A DNA stretch of 64,000 nucleotides, taken from NCBI RefSeq assembly GCF_028807635.1, contig NZ_JARBAX010000001.1, positions 4,389,501-4,453,500 of the forward strand, given 5' to 3'. Position numbers and translations under genes: made by a program. The DNA comes from Streptomyces spiramyceticus. Its GTDB lineage: Bacteria; Actinomycetota; Actinomycetes; Streptomycetales; Streptomycetaceae. The notes beneath the pieces are model-generated. The model did not search any database and had not been told where the DNA came from. It was given only the letters and a program-made list of their open reading frames with translations. This document shows, one piece after another, positions 1-7,704 of the stretch (position 1 is its first letter; each line of letters starts with the position of its first letter).

Positions 1-159
1 CCCGCAGCGTCCCGCCCCCGGCACCACGACAGGCCCCGCACCGCTTTGGCCCCGGCCCCCGGCACCACCACCGGCCCGGCAGCGCGCGCCCGCCCCCGGC
101 ACTACGACCGGCCGCCCTGCCACCGCCCCGGCAACCCGCCCCGCACCCCCCCGCAAACC
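1..159. repeat. Gene-free GC-rich direct repeats at window edge
   Basis: No gene is supported here. A 17-bp motif beginning GCCCCCGGCACCAC occurs three times, at 14-30, 55-71 and 92-108, with periods of about 41 and 37 bp. Related sequence recurs far away at 30811-30835 and 30881-30896. The region lies downstream of the minus-strand gene ending at 160 and may belong to a low-complexity intergenic repeat family. The left side is cut by the window edge. Confidence 0.55.
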
Positions 160-984
160 TCAGTTCAGCCTCGCCCGTGCCGCCCGTGCCCTCCGGCGGA
201 TTACCTCCGCCGATGACGGTTCCACCTCCGCCAGTACCTCCGCGTACGCCTCCATCTCCGCCGCGCCGCCCAGGAAATCGCCCCGCTGCACCAGCAGTTG
301 GGCCCGCTCGTATCTGAGCCGCGCCGGATGCGCCGGGAGCAGCAGCGACAGTTCGACCGCCCACAGCTGGACGTCCGTACGCTCGGGGCGGGCCGCCGCC
401 CATGCGCGGATGTTGTTCAGGATCCGCAAGACGATCTCCAGCGGATCCGCCGGCACCAGCATCGAAGGGTCGAGCGGTTCCCCCGTAGCCCCAGCGACCA
501 GCAGTTCCGCGTCAGCGCCCGTCAACAGCCGCCCCCCGTCGAAGGGGTCGACGAGGACCTGCTCGCCGGGAGGCCCGAAGCCGACCACGAAGTGGCCGGG
601 CAGGGCGACTCCGTACACCGGGGCGCCCGCCCGCCGGGCCACTTCGATCCACACGACCGACAACAGAATCGGCAGCCCGCGCCGCCGCCGCAGCACCTCG
701 TGCAGCAGAGAGGACTCCAGCCGCTGGTAGTCATTCGGCGATCCCCCGAACCCGCAGCGCGCACCGAGGAGGTCGGACACGGCGGAGGCCCACCCCCGCG
801 CACCGCCGGGGCGGAACGGCAGCAGCCCGGCCAGCCGGTCGAGTTCGATCTCGGCCGCGTCCATCCCTGCCTGGTCCAGTGAAGCGTCCGCCTCCGCGCC
901 CACCAGCAGGCACAGCAGTGCCAGATCGGGCCGTTCGGCGCGGGCCTCCTCGGCGAAACGGTGCCGCCGCTCGGTCGGTTGCAT
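160..984 (-). CDS. SirB1-family transglutaminase-like / TPR protein
   Basis: The 274-aa product matches the SirB1 family: a transglutaminase-like core followed by a tetratricopeptide-like tail. The diagnostic stretch RRRGLPILLSVVWIEVARR followed by a PGHFVVGFG motif lies at about residues 98-134. The C-terminal third has the helical pattern LSLLLPAHPARLRYERAQLL typical of the TPR part. The family's biochemical role is not established, so no substrate is assigned. The ATG start at 984 is supported by good coding character from the first residues. The gene is followed on the same strand's upstream side by a GNAT gene (stop 1003, 18 bp away), so the two probably form an operon read from 1998 to 160. 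Confidence 0.8.
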   Translation of the reverse strand: MQPTERRHRFAEEARAERPDLALLCLLVGAEADASLDQAGMDAAEIELDRLAGLLPFRPGGARGWASAVSDLLGARCGFGGSPNDYQRLESSLLHEVLRRRRGLPILLSVVWIEVARRAGAPVYGVALPGHFVVGFGPPGEQVLVDPFDGGRLLTGADAELLVAGATGEPLDPSMLVPADPLEIVLRILNNIRAWAAARPERTDVQLWAVELSLLLPAHPARLRYERAQLLVQRGDFLGGAAEMEAYAEVLAEVEPSSAEVIRRRARAARARLN

Positions 985-1002
985 ATGCCGTTCGTACCCT
1001 GC

Positions 1003-1998
1003 CTACGCCGGTCGGAAGTGGTGGTAGCTGTGGTGCGTCGCGAAGCCCATGCCGTCGTACAGAGCCCGCGCACCGCCGTTGTCGGCCTCGACCTGAAGCC
1101 ACGCGGCCGACGCCCCTTCGTCCAGCGCCCGCCGGGCCAGCGCGGTCATGACGGCGCGGGCCAGCCCCTGGCGCCGGTACGCCGGATCGACCTCGACGGC
1201 CATGAACCCGGCCCAGCGCCCGTCGACGACGCACCGCCCGATCGCGGCGGGCGCCCGGCCTTCGCCGGGGACGGACGCGAACCACACGGACGGCCCACTC
1301 CCCAGCACCTTCAGTACGTCGGGCCCCGGCTCCTCGAACCGCTGGTAGCGCGAGAGCCACGCCGCGTCGCACGCCCGGTCCAGGCGTACCCGTGAGACAT
1401 CCGCGTCCAGGTCCGCGATGGGCGCGAGCGCGGCGATCCGTACGTCGGCGGAGACCTCGCGCAGCCAGCCGCGCCGCTCCAGTTCCGCGCCGAGACGTTC
1501 CTGCGTGCCTTCTGCCCCGGTCGAGACCTGGACGTACGCGGGAAGCCCCCGTACCGCGTACCACTCCCGCACCTTCACGAGCGCCGCATCGAGCGGCATC
1601 CCGGGATCGCCGAGCGGCAGCGCCGAGTTGGCACGGCGGGTGAAGCCGCCGGCGGCCCGCAGGAGCCAGTCGCCGAGGGGCTCGCTCTCGACGGGCTGCC
1701 AGGCGCGTGCGGTGACCCGCGCGAGCTCCTCGAAGTTCGCCGCAGGGCCGCGCCGACGAGCCGGTGCGGAGGGTACGACCTTGCCCGCGACCAGCGCGGA
1801 TTCCGGGATTCTGACCGACTCGCCACCCTTGCGTGTGATCGACAGCACACCCGCGTCCCAGGATGTGAGCACACCGACCGTGTCGGTGAACTTCTCACCC
1901 GGCGCTCCGGACCCGCCCACGCGCCTGACTGATACCCGTTTGCCCACGTCAGCAGGCGAAATACGGACCTCAAGCCGTCCTCCGGCTGTGAATTCCAT
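1003..1998 (-). CDS. GNAT-family N-acetyltransferase
   Basis: The 331-aa protein has a C-terminal GNAT domain (about residues 190-330). Its acetyl-CoA-binding motif A is VEVDPAYRRQGLARAVM, and the domain ends in the typical ADNGGARALYDGMGF strand-helix. The N-terminal 80 residues form a separate small beta-rich segment, and the middle looks like a degenerate second GNAT half, so this may be a tandem GNAT with one active half. The acceptor substrate is unknown. The ATG at 1998 has a purine-rich AGGAGGGG upstream, though spaced rather far. The gene is transcribed away from the ferredoxin gene, so 1999-2140 is a divergent promoter region. Confidence 0.82.
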   Translation of the reverse strand: MEFTAGGRLEVRISPADVGKRVSVRRVGGSGAPGEKFTDTVGVLTSWDAGVLSITRKGGESVRIPESALVAGKVVPSAPARRRGPAANFEELARVTARAWQPVESEPLGDWLLRAAGGFTRRANSALPLGDPGMPLDAALVKVREWYAVRGLPAYVQVSTGAEGTQERLGAELERRGWLREVSADVRIAALAPIADLDADVSRVRLDRACDAAWLSRYQRFEEPGPDVLKVLGSGPSVWFASVPGEGRAPAAIGRCVVDGRWAGFMAVEVDPAYRRQGLARAVMTALARRALDEGASAAWLQVEADNGGARALYDGMGFATHHSYHHFRPA

Positions 1999-2018
1999 CG
2001 ATCTGTCCGCCCCTCCTG

Positions 2019-2047
2019 TTCGGATCGTGCCCGGGAACGGAGATACT
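2019..2047 (+). promoter_or_regulatory. Candidate vegetative promoter for ferredoxin
   Basis: TTCGGA at 2019-2024 and GATACT at 2042-2047 are separated by 17 bp, a plausible HrdB-type arrangement in the divergent region upstream of the ferredoxin GTG at 2141. The -35 box is a weak match, so this is tentative. Confidence 0.3.
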
Positions 2048-2140
2048 AGGTACTGGGCATCGACGACGCCGCGCTCCCGCGCGCCAACGCGACGGAGCCG
2101 CAGATCGGCCCGCCGCGCCCTATCGAGGAGGAACGACAGC

Positions 2141-2461
2141 GTGACCTACGTCATCGCGCAGCCTTGTGTCGACGTCAAGGACAAGGCGTGCATCGAGGAG
2201 TGCCCGGTCGACTGCATCTACGAGGGCTCCCGGTCCTTGTACATCCACCCGGACGAATGCGTCGACTGTGGTGCCTGTGAACCGGTTTGCCCGGTCGAGG
2301 CAATCTTCTACGAGGACGACACTCCTGAGGAGTGGAAGGACTACTACAAGGCGAACGTCGAGTTCTTCGACGAGCTCGGTTCGCCCGGTGGTGCCTCGAA
2401 GCTGGGCCTGATTGAGCGTGACCACCCCTTCATCGCAGCACTGCCCCCGCAGAACCAGTAA
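2141..2461 (+). CDS. fdxA: Seven-iron ferredoxin ([3Fe-4S][4Fe-4S])
   Basis: A 106-aa low-potential electron carrier of the 7Fe type. The first cluster motif is seen as C-x7-C-x3-CP near residues 8-21 (ACIEECPVDCIYEG). The second is the classic C-x2-C-x2-C-x3-CP (CVDCGACEPVCPV) at about residues 39-51. An acidic C-terminal extension (EDDTPEEWKDYYKANVEFF) is typical of actinobacterial FdxA/FdxC. I chose the GTG at 2141 because GAGGAGGAAC lies just upstream and the open frame further upstream is not conserved in character. It is followed by a strong terminator and then dapC, the same ferredoxin-aminotransferase pairing as M. tuberculosis Rv1177-Rv1178. Confidence 0.95.
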   Translation: MTYVIAQPCVDVKDKACIEECPVDCIYEGSRSLYIHPDECVDCGACEPVCPVEAIFYEDDTPEEWKDYYKANVEFFDELGSPGGASKLGLIERDHPFIAALPPQNQ

Positions 2462-2484
2462 GCGACGAGGCAAGTGCGCCGCCC

Positions 2485-2528
2485 CGGTCCCGTACGGCCT
2501 GCCGCCGTACGGGACCGAGGCGTTTTTT
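2485..2528 (+). terminator. Rho-independent terminator after fdxA
   Basis: A perfect 14-bp stem (2485-2498 with 2504-2517) with a 5-nt loop is followed within 5 nt by TTTTTT at 2523-2528. Confidence 0.85.
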
Positions 2529-2561
2529 GCCGCCCGTACGAGCACGAGAAAGTGAAGCACC

Positions 2562-3659
2562 GTGTCCGCAGTCACTGACCGCCTGCCCACCTTCCCCTGG
2601 GACAAGCTGGAGCCGTACAAGGCGACGGCGGCCGCCCACCCGGACGGCATCGTGGACCTGTCCGTCGGCACGCCCGTCGACCCGGTCCCCGACCTGATCC
2701 AGAAGGCTCTTGTCGCGGCCGCGGACTCCCCGGGCTATCCCACGGTGTGGGGCACGGCCGAGCTGCGCGACGCGCTCACCGGCTGGGTGCAGCGGCGGCT
2801 CGGTGCGCGCGGTGTGGGGCACACCAACGTCCTGCCCGTCGTCGGCTCGAAGGAGCTGGTGGCATGGCTGCCGACGCAGCTGGGTCTGGGCGCGGGGGAC
2901 CAGGTCGCGTACCCGCGGCTCGCGTACCCGACGTACGAGGTGGGCGCACGGCTGGCGGGCGCCGAGCCGGTCGTGTACGACGACCCCAGCGCGGACCTCG
3001 ACCCCACCCGGGTCAAGCTCCTGTGGCTCAACTCGCCCTCGAACCCGACCGGCCGAGTCCTGGCCAAGGACGAGCTGACCCGGATCGTCGCATGGGCGCG
3101 TGAGCACGGCGTGCTGGTCTTCAGCGACGAGTGCTACCTGGAGCTGGGCTGGGAGGCCGAGCCCGTCTCCGTACTGCACCCCGATGTGTGCGGCGGTACG
3201 TACGAGGGCATCGTCGCCGTCCACTCGCTCTCCAAGCGTTCCAACCTGGCTGGCTACCGGGCCGCCTTCCTGGCGGGCGACGCGGCGGTCCTCGGCGACC
3301 TGCTGCAGATCCGCAAGCACGGCGGCATGATGACGCCCGCGCCGGTGCAGGCGGCGACGGTGGCGGCGCTCGGTGACGACGTACACGTGAGGGAACAGCG
3401 CGTGCGGTACGCGGCCCGGCGCGCGGCGCTGCGGACCGCTCTGGAGGCGCACGGCTTCCGGATCGAGCACAGCGAGGCGAGCCTGTACCTGTGGGCGACG
3501 CGCGACGAGCCGTGCTGGGAGACGGTCGGGTACCTGGCGGGCCTGGGGATCCTGGTGGCTCCCGGTGACTTCTACGGGGCGGCGGGCGACCGTTTCGTAC
3601 GGGTGGCCTTCACGGCCACCGACGAGCGCGTCGAGGCGGCGGTCAAGCGCCTCGGCTGA
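2562..3659 (+). CDS. dapC: Succinyldiaminopimelate transaminase, fold-type I PLP enzyme
   Basis: The 365-aa class I/II aminotransferase probably acts in lysine and diaminopimelate biosynthesis, converting N-succinyl-2-amino-6-oxopimelate to N-succinyl-LL-DAP. It shows the substrate-side NSPSNPTGRV motif (about residues 151-160), the FSDECYLELGW aspartate/tyrosine region and the PLP lysine in VHSLSKRSNLAGYR (about residues 220-233). The GTG start at 2562 follows the purine-rich GAGAAAGTGAAGC. dapE lies 2 kb downstream in the same direction, which supports the DAP assignment. The family is hard to separate from other class I aminotransferases by sequence alone. Confidence 0.88.
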   Translation: MSAVTDRLPTFPWDKLEPYKATAAAHPDGIVDLSVGTPVDPVPDLIQKALVAAADSPGYPTVWGTAELRDALTGWVQRRLGARGVGHTNVLPVVGSKELVAWLPTQLGLGAGDQVAYPRLAYPTYEVGARLAGAEPVVYDDPSADLDPTRVKLLWLNSPSNPTGRVLAKDELTRIVAWAREHGVLVFSDECYLELGWEAEPVSVLHPDVCGGTYEGIVAVHSLSKRSNLAGYRAAFLAGDAAVLGDLLQIRKHGGMMTPAPVQAATVAALGDDVHVREQRVRYAARRAALRTALEAHGFRIEHSEASLYLWATRDEPCWETVGYLAGLGILVAPGDFYGAAGDRFVRVAFTATDERVEAAVKRLG

Positions 3660-3677
3660 TGCGCATTGCATACAGGA

Positions 3678-3721
3678 AGGGGCCCCGGGGAGTTCGTGCT
3701 CCCCGGGGCCCCTCCGTTTTT
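3678..3721 (+). terminator. Terminator after dapC
   Basis: A perfect 14-bp GC stem (3679-3692 with 3699-3712), extended by an A-T pair, with loop TTCGTG, is followed by TCCGTTTTT. It lies between the convergent genes ending at 3659 and 3740. Confidence 0.85.
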
Positions 3722-3739
3722 GTGCGGGCTGCGTACGGA

Positions 3740-4186
3740 CTAGCTGAGGGGCAGGCCCTGCAGCGGCAGGTTGTCGGTCGACGGCACGCCCTGGGTGGGC
3801 AGACCCGCGGTCGGGAGGCCGGTTTCGGTCGCGGTCGAGGCGGTCTCGCCGAGGGCGCCTCCGGCGGTGCCGGCGATGTGACCGGCAGCATTCTGCGCGG
3901 CCGGAGCGGCCATCTTGCCGGCCTTGCCGACGGTCTTGCCCGCGGCAGGGACCGCCTTCTTGACGGCCTTGCTGCCGGTGTTGCCCGCCGTCTTGGTGGC
4001 CTGCTGCGAGGCTCCGTCGACGGTGTCGCCGAGGCCGGCGCCGTCCACGGCGGTCACGCCACCCAGGTTCGGGGCGGCGGGGAGGTCTACGGCGCTTGCG
4101 GAGCCGGCCGCACCGACCACGGGGGCTGCGCCGGCCGCGATCAGCAGTGCGGCGCGGGCGATCCGACGGGTCAGGGGGAGGGACAT
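3740..4186 (-). CDS. Small secreted Ala-rich protein of unknown function
   Basis: A 148-aa exported protein. The N-terminus (MSLPLTRRIARAALLIAAG, then a hydrophobic core ending in SASAVD) is a classical Sec signal peptide with likely cleavage after about residue 32. The mature part is low-complexity, rich in Ala, Gly, Thr and Lys (for example TGSKAVKKAVPAAGKTVGKA), and ends in repeated GLPT/QGLP motifs. The ATG at 4186 is chosen over earlier starts because AAGGAG lies 7 nt upstream and the signal peptide begins there. The function is not recognised; cell-envelope association is inferred only from the signal peptide. About 300 bp upstream (4187-4483) holds no gene. Confidence 0.75.
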   Translation of the reverse strand: MSLPLTRRIARAALLIAAGAAPVVGAAGSASAVDLPAAPNLGGVTAVDGAGLGDTVDGASQQATKTAGNTGSKAVKKAVPAAGKTVGKAGKMAAPAAQNAAGHIAGTAGGALGETASTATETGLPTAGLPTQGVPSTDNLPLQGLPLS

Positions 4187-4483
4187 GGTGCTCCTTAGAC
4201 GGGATAGACGTTTGATGAAGAGGGTCTGTCCGACGATCGGACGCAGTGACAACCCCTCCGAGGGCGGGGAAAGTTGCGGTGCGCCAAGGTAAAGAGTTGG
4301 TAATGCATCGCATAATCGGCTGTGGATGAATCCGGGCAAATGATCCGCCTCGGAGTTAGCCGCAGAATCGTCAATGCCCTTTATTCGCAAGGGGATTGGG
4401 AAAAGGTGGCGCCTGGGTGGCCGGGTTTCCCTGGAGCGCCGAACCGGCGTGATCTCCGTACTGCTTTCGGGTGACCGTCCGCA

Positions 4484-5494
4484 CTATTGCGCGGTGGTGA
4501 TTCGGACTTCTCCGGTGCCGTTCTGAGTGCTGCCGGACTTTCCCGTGCCGGACTCGGCGTCCGCCTTGCGCCATTTCTTCCCGGAGTCCCCGGACTCTCC
4601 GGCGGACCACACCCGGCCCGCGTAGGAGACCTGCGCGATGTGCAATTCGGACGAATTGGCCACGGCCCAGTGCGCCAGCTCCCAGCCGCGCGGATCGCCG
4701 TCACCGTCGGCGCTGCCATTGCTGCCGGTGTTGCCCGCCGCCCGAGCGGGTACGGGCACGGTCACCGTCGCTCCCGCCGGGGCGCCGCCGGGCTGGGCCT
4801 TCTCGCCCCCGGTGCCGGTCGGCGAACCGGCGGCCTGCGCCGTCGGCAGCACATCGGGACCGAAGTCCCGCACCAGCGCGGCCCGTACGTCGGCAGGCTT
4901 GCCCGGCCGGCCGTCCTGCGGCGCCGCGCAGGTCAGCGACGCGGGTGCGCGGCCGGTGAGCGCGGCGGCCAGCAGCGCGGCGTCGGGCTCGTGCTTCGCG
5001 TACGCCTGCGGGAAGCCACTGCGCTGGACGCGCTGGGCGGCGACCGTCAGGGGCAGCCGCGAATAGCCGGGGACCTTCGCCAGGTGCTCGTAGAACTTCC
5101 CGGCCGAATACCCCGGGTCGAGGATCTGCTTCTCGGTGCCCCAGCCCTGCGAGGGGCGCTGCTGGAAGAGGCCGAGCGAGTCCCGGTCGCCGTGCCTGAT
5201 GTTGCGCAGCGCCGACTCCTGGAGGGCGGTCGCGAGCGCGATCGTCACCGCTCGCTGCGGCATTCCGCGCGAGGTGCCGACGGCGGAGATCGTCGCGGCG
5301 TTGACGGCCTGCTCGGGACTGATCTCGTACGTCGCCCCGTCGCCCGCCGCCGAGCGCACCGTGCAGCGCGGTGCGCCTCCGCCACCGGTCACGAACTGCG
5401 CCACCAGATACCCGGCCAGCGCGAGCAGCACGGCGACACCCGCCGTGATGCGCAGGGCGCGGCCGCGAGCTGCGGAAGAGCTGGACTCAGGCAC
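4484..5494 (-). CDS. Membrane-anchored lysozyme/transglycosylase-like protein
   Basis: The 336-aa protein has one N-terminal transmembrane helix (about residues 12-32, ITAGVAVLLALAGYLVAQFV). An extracytoplasmic lysozyme-like domain follows (about residues 55-170), containing TALQESALRNIRHGDRDSLG and FQQRPSQGWG. These are typical of a goose-lysozyme/SLT-like fold, with E in LQESALRN a candidate catalytic residue. The C-terminal half is a low-complexity Gly/Ala/Pro/Thr region and a short conserved end. Peptidoglycan is the likely substrate but activity is inferred. The GTG start at 5494 is chosen because it immediately precedes a typical membrane-anchor N-terminus. It is divergent from dapE. 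Confidence 0.7.
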   Translation of the reverse strand: MPESSSSAARGRALRITAGVAVLLALAGYLVAQFVTGGGGAPRCTVRSAAGDGATYEISPEQAVNAATISAVGTSRGMPQRAVTIALATALQESALRNIRHGDRDSLGLFQQRPSQGWGTEKQILDPGYSAGKFYEHLAKVPGYSRLPLTVAAQRVQRSGFPQAYAKHEPDAALLAAALTGRAPASLTCAAPQDGRPGKPADVRAALVRDFGPDVLPTAQAAGSPTGTGGEKAQPGGAPAGATVTVPVPARAAGNTGSNGSADGDGDPRGWELAHWAVANSSELHIAQVSYAGRVWSAGESGDSGKKWRKADAESGTGKSGSTQNGTGEVRITTAQ

Positions 5495-5510
5495 GCTGCC
5501 TAAGGTACTT

Positions 5511-5531
5511 GAGGCCTGTGACAGGCCTGTG
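5511..5531. promoter_or_regulatory. Operator-like repeat in the divergent dapE promoter region
   Basis: AGGCCTGTG occurs twice in direct orientation (5512-5520 and 5523-5531). Their junction forms the palindrome CCTGTGACAGG. It sits in the 97-bp gap between two divergent genes, so it could bind a regulator. No family is recognised. Confidence 0.3.
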
Positions 5532-5591
5532 GGGTGCTTCCGTTTCCGGCTCCCCGGCTGTCCCCGGACGTCGCGCGCTAGGGTCGGGGGC

Positions 5592-6671
5592 ATGGCCGAA
5601 ACACCGCTTGACCTCGCCCTGGACGCCCCCACGCTGACCGCCCGGCTCGTCGACTTCCCGTCGGAGAGCGGCACCGAGAAGGCACTCGCCGACGCCATCG
5701 AGGAGGCGCTGCGCGCACTGCCGCACCTCACCGTCGACCGGTACGGCAACAACGTGGTGGCCCGTACGCACCTGGGGCGGGCCGAGCGGGTCATCCTGGC
5801 CGGGCACATCGACACCGTCCCGATCGCCGACAACGTGCCGTCCAGGCTCGACGAGAACGGCATCCTGTGGGGCTGCGGCACGAGCGACATGAAGTCGGGC
5901 GTCGCCGTGCAGCTCCGTATCGCGGCGACCGTCCCCGAGCCCAACCGCGACCTCACCTTCGTGTTCTACGACAACGAAGAAGTCGCCGCCCACCTCAACG
6001 GCCTCGGCCACATCGCCGACGCCCACCCCGACTGGCTCGCGGGCGACTTCGCCGTACTCCTCGAACCCTCCGACGCCCAGGTGGAGGGCGGCTGCCAGGG
6101 CACGCTGCGGGTGCTGTTGCGCACGGCGGGCGAGCGGTCGCACTCGGCGCGCAGTTGGATGGGCTCCAACGCCATCCACGCGGCCGCGCCGATCCTGGCC
6201 CGGCTCGCGGCGTACGAGCCGAGGCGTCCCTTGATCGACGGCCTGGAGTACCGCGAGGGCCTCAACGCCGTAAAGATCGAGGGCGGTGTCGCGGGCAACG
6301 TCATCCCCGACGCCTGCACGGTGACGGTCAATTTCCGGTACGCGCCCGACCGCAGCGAGGACGAGGCGCTCGCGCACGTACGGGAGATCTTCGCGGACTG
6401 CGGCATCGCCGAGTTCGTCGTGGACGATCACTCGGGCGCGGCCCTGCCCGGTCTGTCGCACCCGGCCGCCGCGGCGTTCATGGCGGCGGTGGGCGGCTCC
6501 GCGCGGCCCAAGTTCGGCTGGACGGACGTCTCGCGCTTCAGCGCGCTCGGTGTGCCCGCGGTCAACTACGGCCCCGCGGACCCGCTCTTCGCCCACAAGC
6601 GCGACGAGCATGTGGCCGTTGAGCGCATCACGCACTGCGAGGAACGACTCCATGCCTGGCTGACTGCCTGA
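5592..6671 (+). CDS. dapE: Succinyl-diaminopimelate desuccinylase
   Basis: The 359-aa M20-family metallohydrolase releases succinate from N-succinyl-LL-DAP in lysine and peptidoglycan-precursor synthesis. Zinc-ligand motifs are visible: AGHIDTVP (about residue 78), GCGTSDMKSG (about 99), the catalytic EE pair in YDNEEVAA (about 130) and LLEPSDAQVEGGC (about 160). The dimerisation-domain H is in AGERSHSARSW and the final ligand H in FAHKRDEHV near the C-terminus. The ATG at 5592 fits the family N-terminus (LDLALDAPTLTARLVDFPS). dapC lies upstream and the LOG gene follows 69 bp downstream, as in the M. tuberculosis Rv1202-Rv1205 region. Confidence 0.93.
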   Translation: MAETPLDLALDAPTLTARLVDFPSESGTEKALADAIEEALRALPHLTVDRYGNNVVARTHLGRAERVILAGHIDTVPIADNVPSRLDENGILWGCGTSDMKSGVAVQLRIAATVPEPNRDLTFVFYDNEEVAAHLNGLGHIADAHPDWLAGDFAVLLEPSDAQVEGGCQGTLRVLLRTAGERSHSARSWMGSNAIHAAAPILARLAAYEPRRPLIDGLEYREGLNAVKIEGGVAGNVIPDACTVTVNFRYAPDRSEDEALAHVREIFADCGIAEFVVDDHSGAALPGLSHPAAAAFMAAVGGSARPKFGWTDVSRFSALGVPAVNYGPADPLFAHKRDEHVAVERITHCEERLHAWLTA

Positions 6672-6740
6672 ATTTCACTTTTCGCCACGTCTGTGGACCT
6701 ACCCTGACCGGACAATGTTCGGCAGCGGAGGGAGTACGGC

Positions 6741-7490
6741 ATGACGATTCCTGAAGAGGAGCGGACCCCGGACGAGCAGCGACTGGGTCCGGTGCTGCGC
6801 CGCCGCGATCAGATCCAGGCCGGCACCACGGACCAGCGGCTGCTGGACACCGAGGGCGATGCCGACTGGGTGCACACCGACCCGTGGCGGGTCATGCGAA
6901 TCCAGTCGGAGTTCGTCGAGGGCTTCGGCGCACTCGCCGAACTCCCCAGCGCGATCAGCGTCTTCGGCTCCGCACGCACGGTTCCCGGCTCTCCCGAGTA
7001 CGAGGTGGGCACCCGGCTCGGACGAGCCCTGGTCGAGGCCGGCTTCGCGGTGATCACGGGCGGGGGCCCCGGCGCGATGGAGGCGGCGAACAAGGGCGCC
7101 CGAGAGGCGAACGGCATCTCGGTCGGCCTCGGCATCGAGCTGCCCTTCGAGCAGGGCATCAACCCGCATGTCGACATCGGCGTGAACTTCCGCTACTTCT
7201 TCGTCCGCAAGACGATGTTTGTGAAGTACGCACAGGGCTTCGTGGTCCTGCCGGGCGGCCTGGGCACGCTGGACGAGCTGTTCGAGGCCCTCACCCTGGT
7301 CCAGACCCGCAAGGTGACGCGCTTCCCGATCGTGCTGTTCGGTACGGAGTACTGGGGCGGGCTCGTCGACTGGCTGCGCGACACGGTGATCGCGCAGGGC
7401 AAGGCGTCGGAGCGGGACCTGCTGCTGTTCCACCTCACGGACGACGTGGACGAGGCGGTTGCCCTGGTGTCGAAGGAGACGGGCAGGTAG
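6741..7490 (+). CDS. LOG-family (TIGR00730) nucleotide hydrolase
   Basis: The 249-aa Rossmann-like protein belongs to the lysine-decarboxylase-like/LOG group. It contains VFGSARTVP, the phosphate-binding GGGPGAMEAANKGA (about residues 110-123) and the family signature PGGLGTLDELFEAL (about residues 170-183). LOG enzymes release free base from nucleoside 5'-monophosphates, with cytokinin ribotides as the named substrates in plants and actinobacteria; the true substrate here is unknown. The ATG at 6741 follows GGAGGGAGTACGGC. The gene probably follows dapE in the same transcription direction. Confidence 0.88.
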   Translation: MTIPEEERTPDEQRLGPVLRRRDQIQAGTTDQRLLDTEGDADWVHTDPWRVMRIQSEFVEGFGALAELPSAISVFGSARTVPGSPEYEVGTRLGRALVEAGFAVITGGGPGAMEAANKGAREANGISVGLGIELPFEQGINPHVDIGVNFRYFFVRKTMFVKYAQGFVVLPGGLGTLDELFEALTLVQTRKVTRFPIVLFGTEYWGGLVDWLRDTVIAQGKASERDLLLFHLTDDVDEAVALVSKETGR

Positions 7491-7524
7491 GGAACGCCGG
7501 ACGGGCTGGAAATCCAGCCCGTCT

Positions 7525-7557
7525 GGGGGTCCCCCCTGGACGAAGTCCTTGGGGGAG
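7525..7557. repeat. Imperfect-hairpin intergenic repeat, copy 1
   Basis: A 33-bp GGGGGTCCCCCC...CTTGGGGGAG sequence. An almost identical copy (one base indel) lies in inverse orientation at 17053-17084. A related CCCCAAG...AGGGG version occurs inside the MITE at about 11099-11133. It lies in the 214-bp convergent gap 7491-7704 together with a second GC hairpin (GGGGTCTGGGCGGAGCCCC) and may act as a bidirectional terminator. Confidence 0.6.
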
Positions 7558-7704
7558 TTTGAGGACCGGGGTCTGGGCGGAGCCCCCCCCCACGCGGCGG
7601 CAGCCGCAAAATGTCACAGCGGGAAGGGGGGTAGGGGAACAGCCCGCCGCAGGCCCACCCGCACCGCACCCGCCCCGCCGTACGCACCGCACGCGCATCG
7701 CCGA

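Noticed and set aside
2430..4313. Minus-strand 627-codon frame across dapC
   Set aside because: Antisense shadow; dapC carries the PLP motifs and a terminator on the plus strand.
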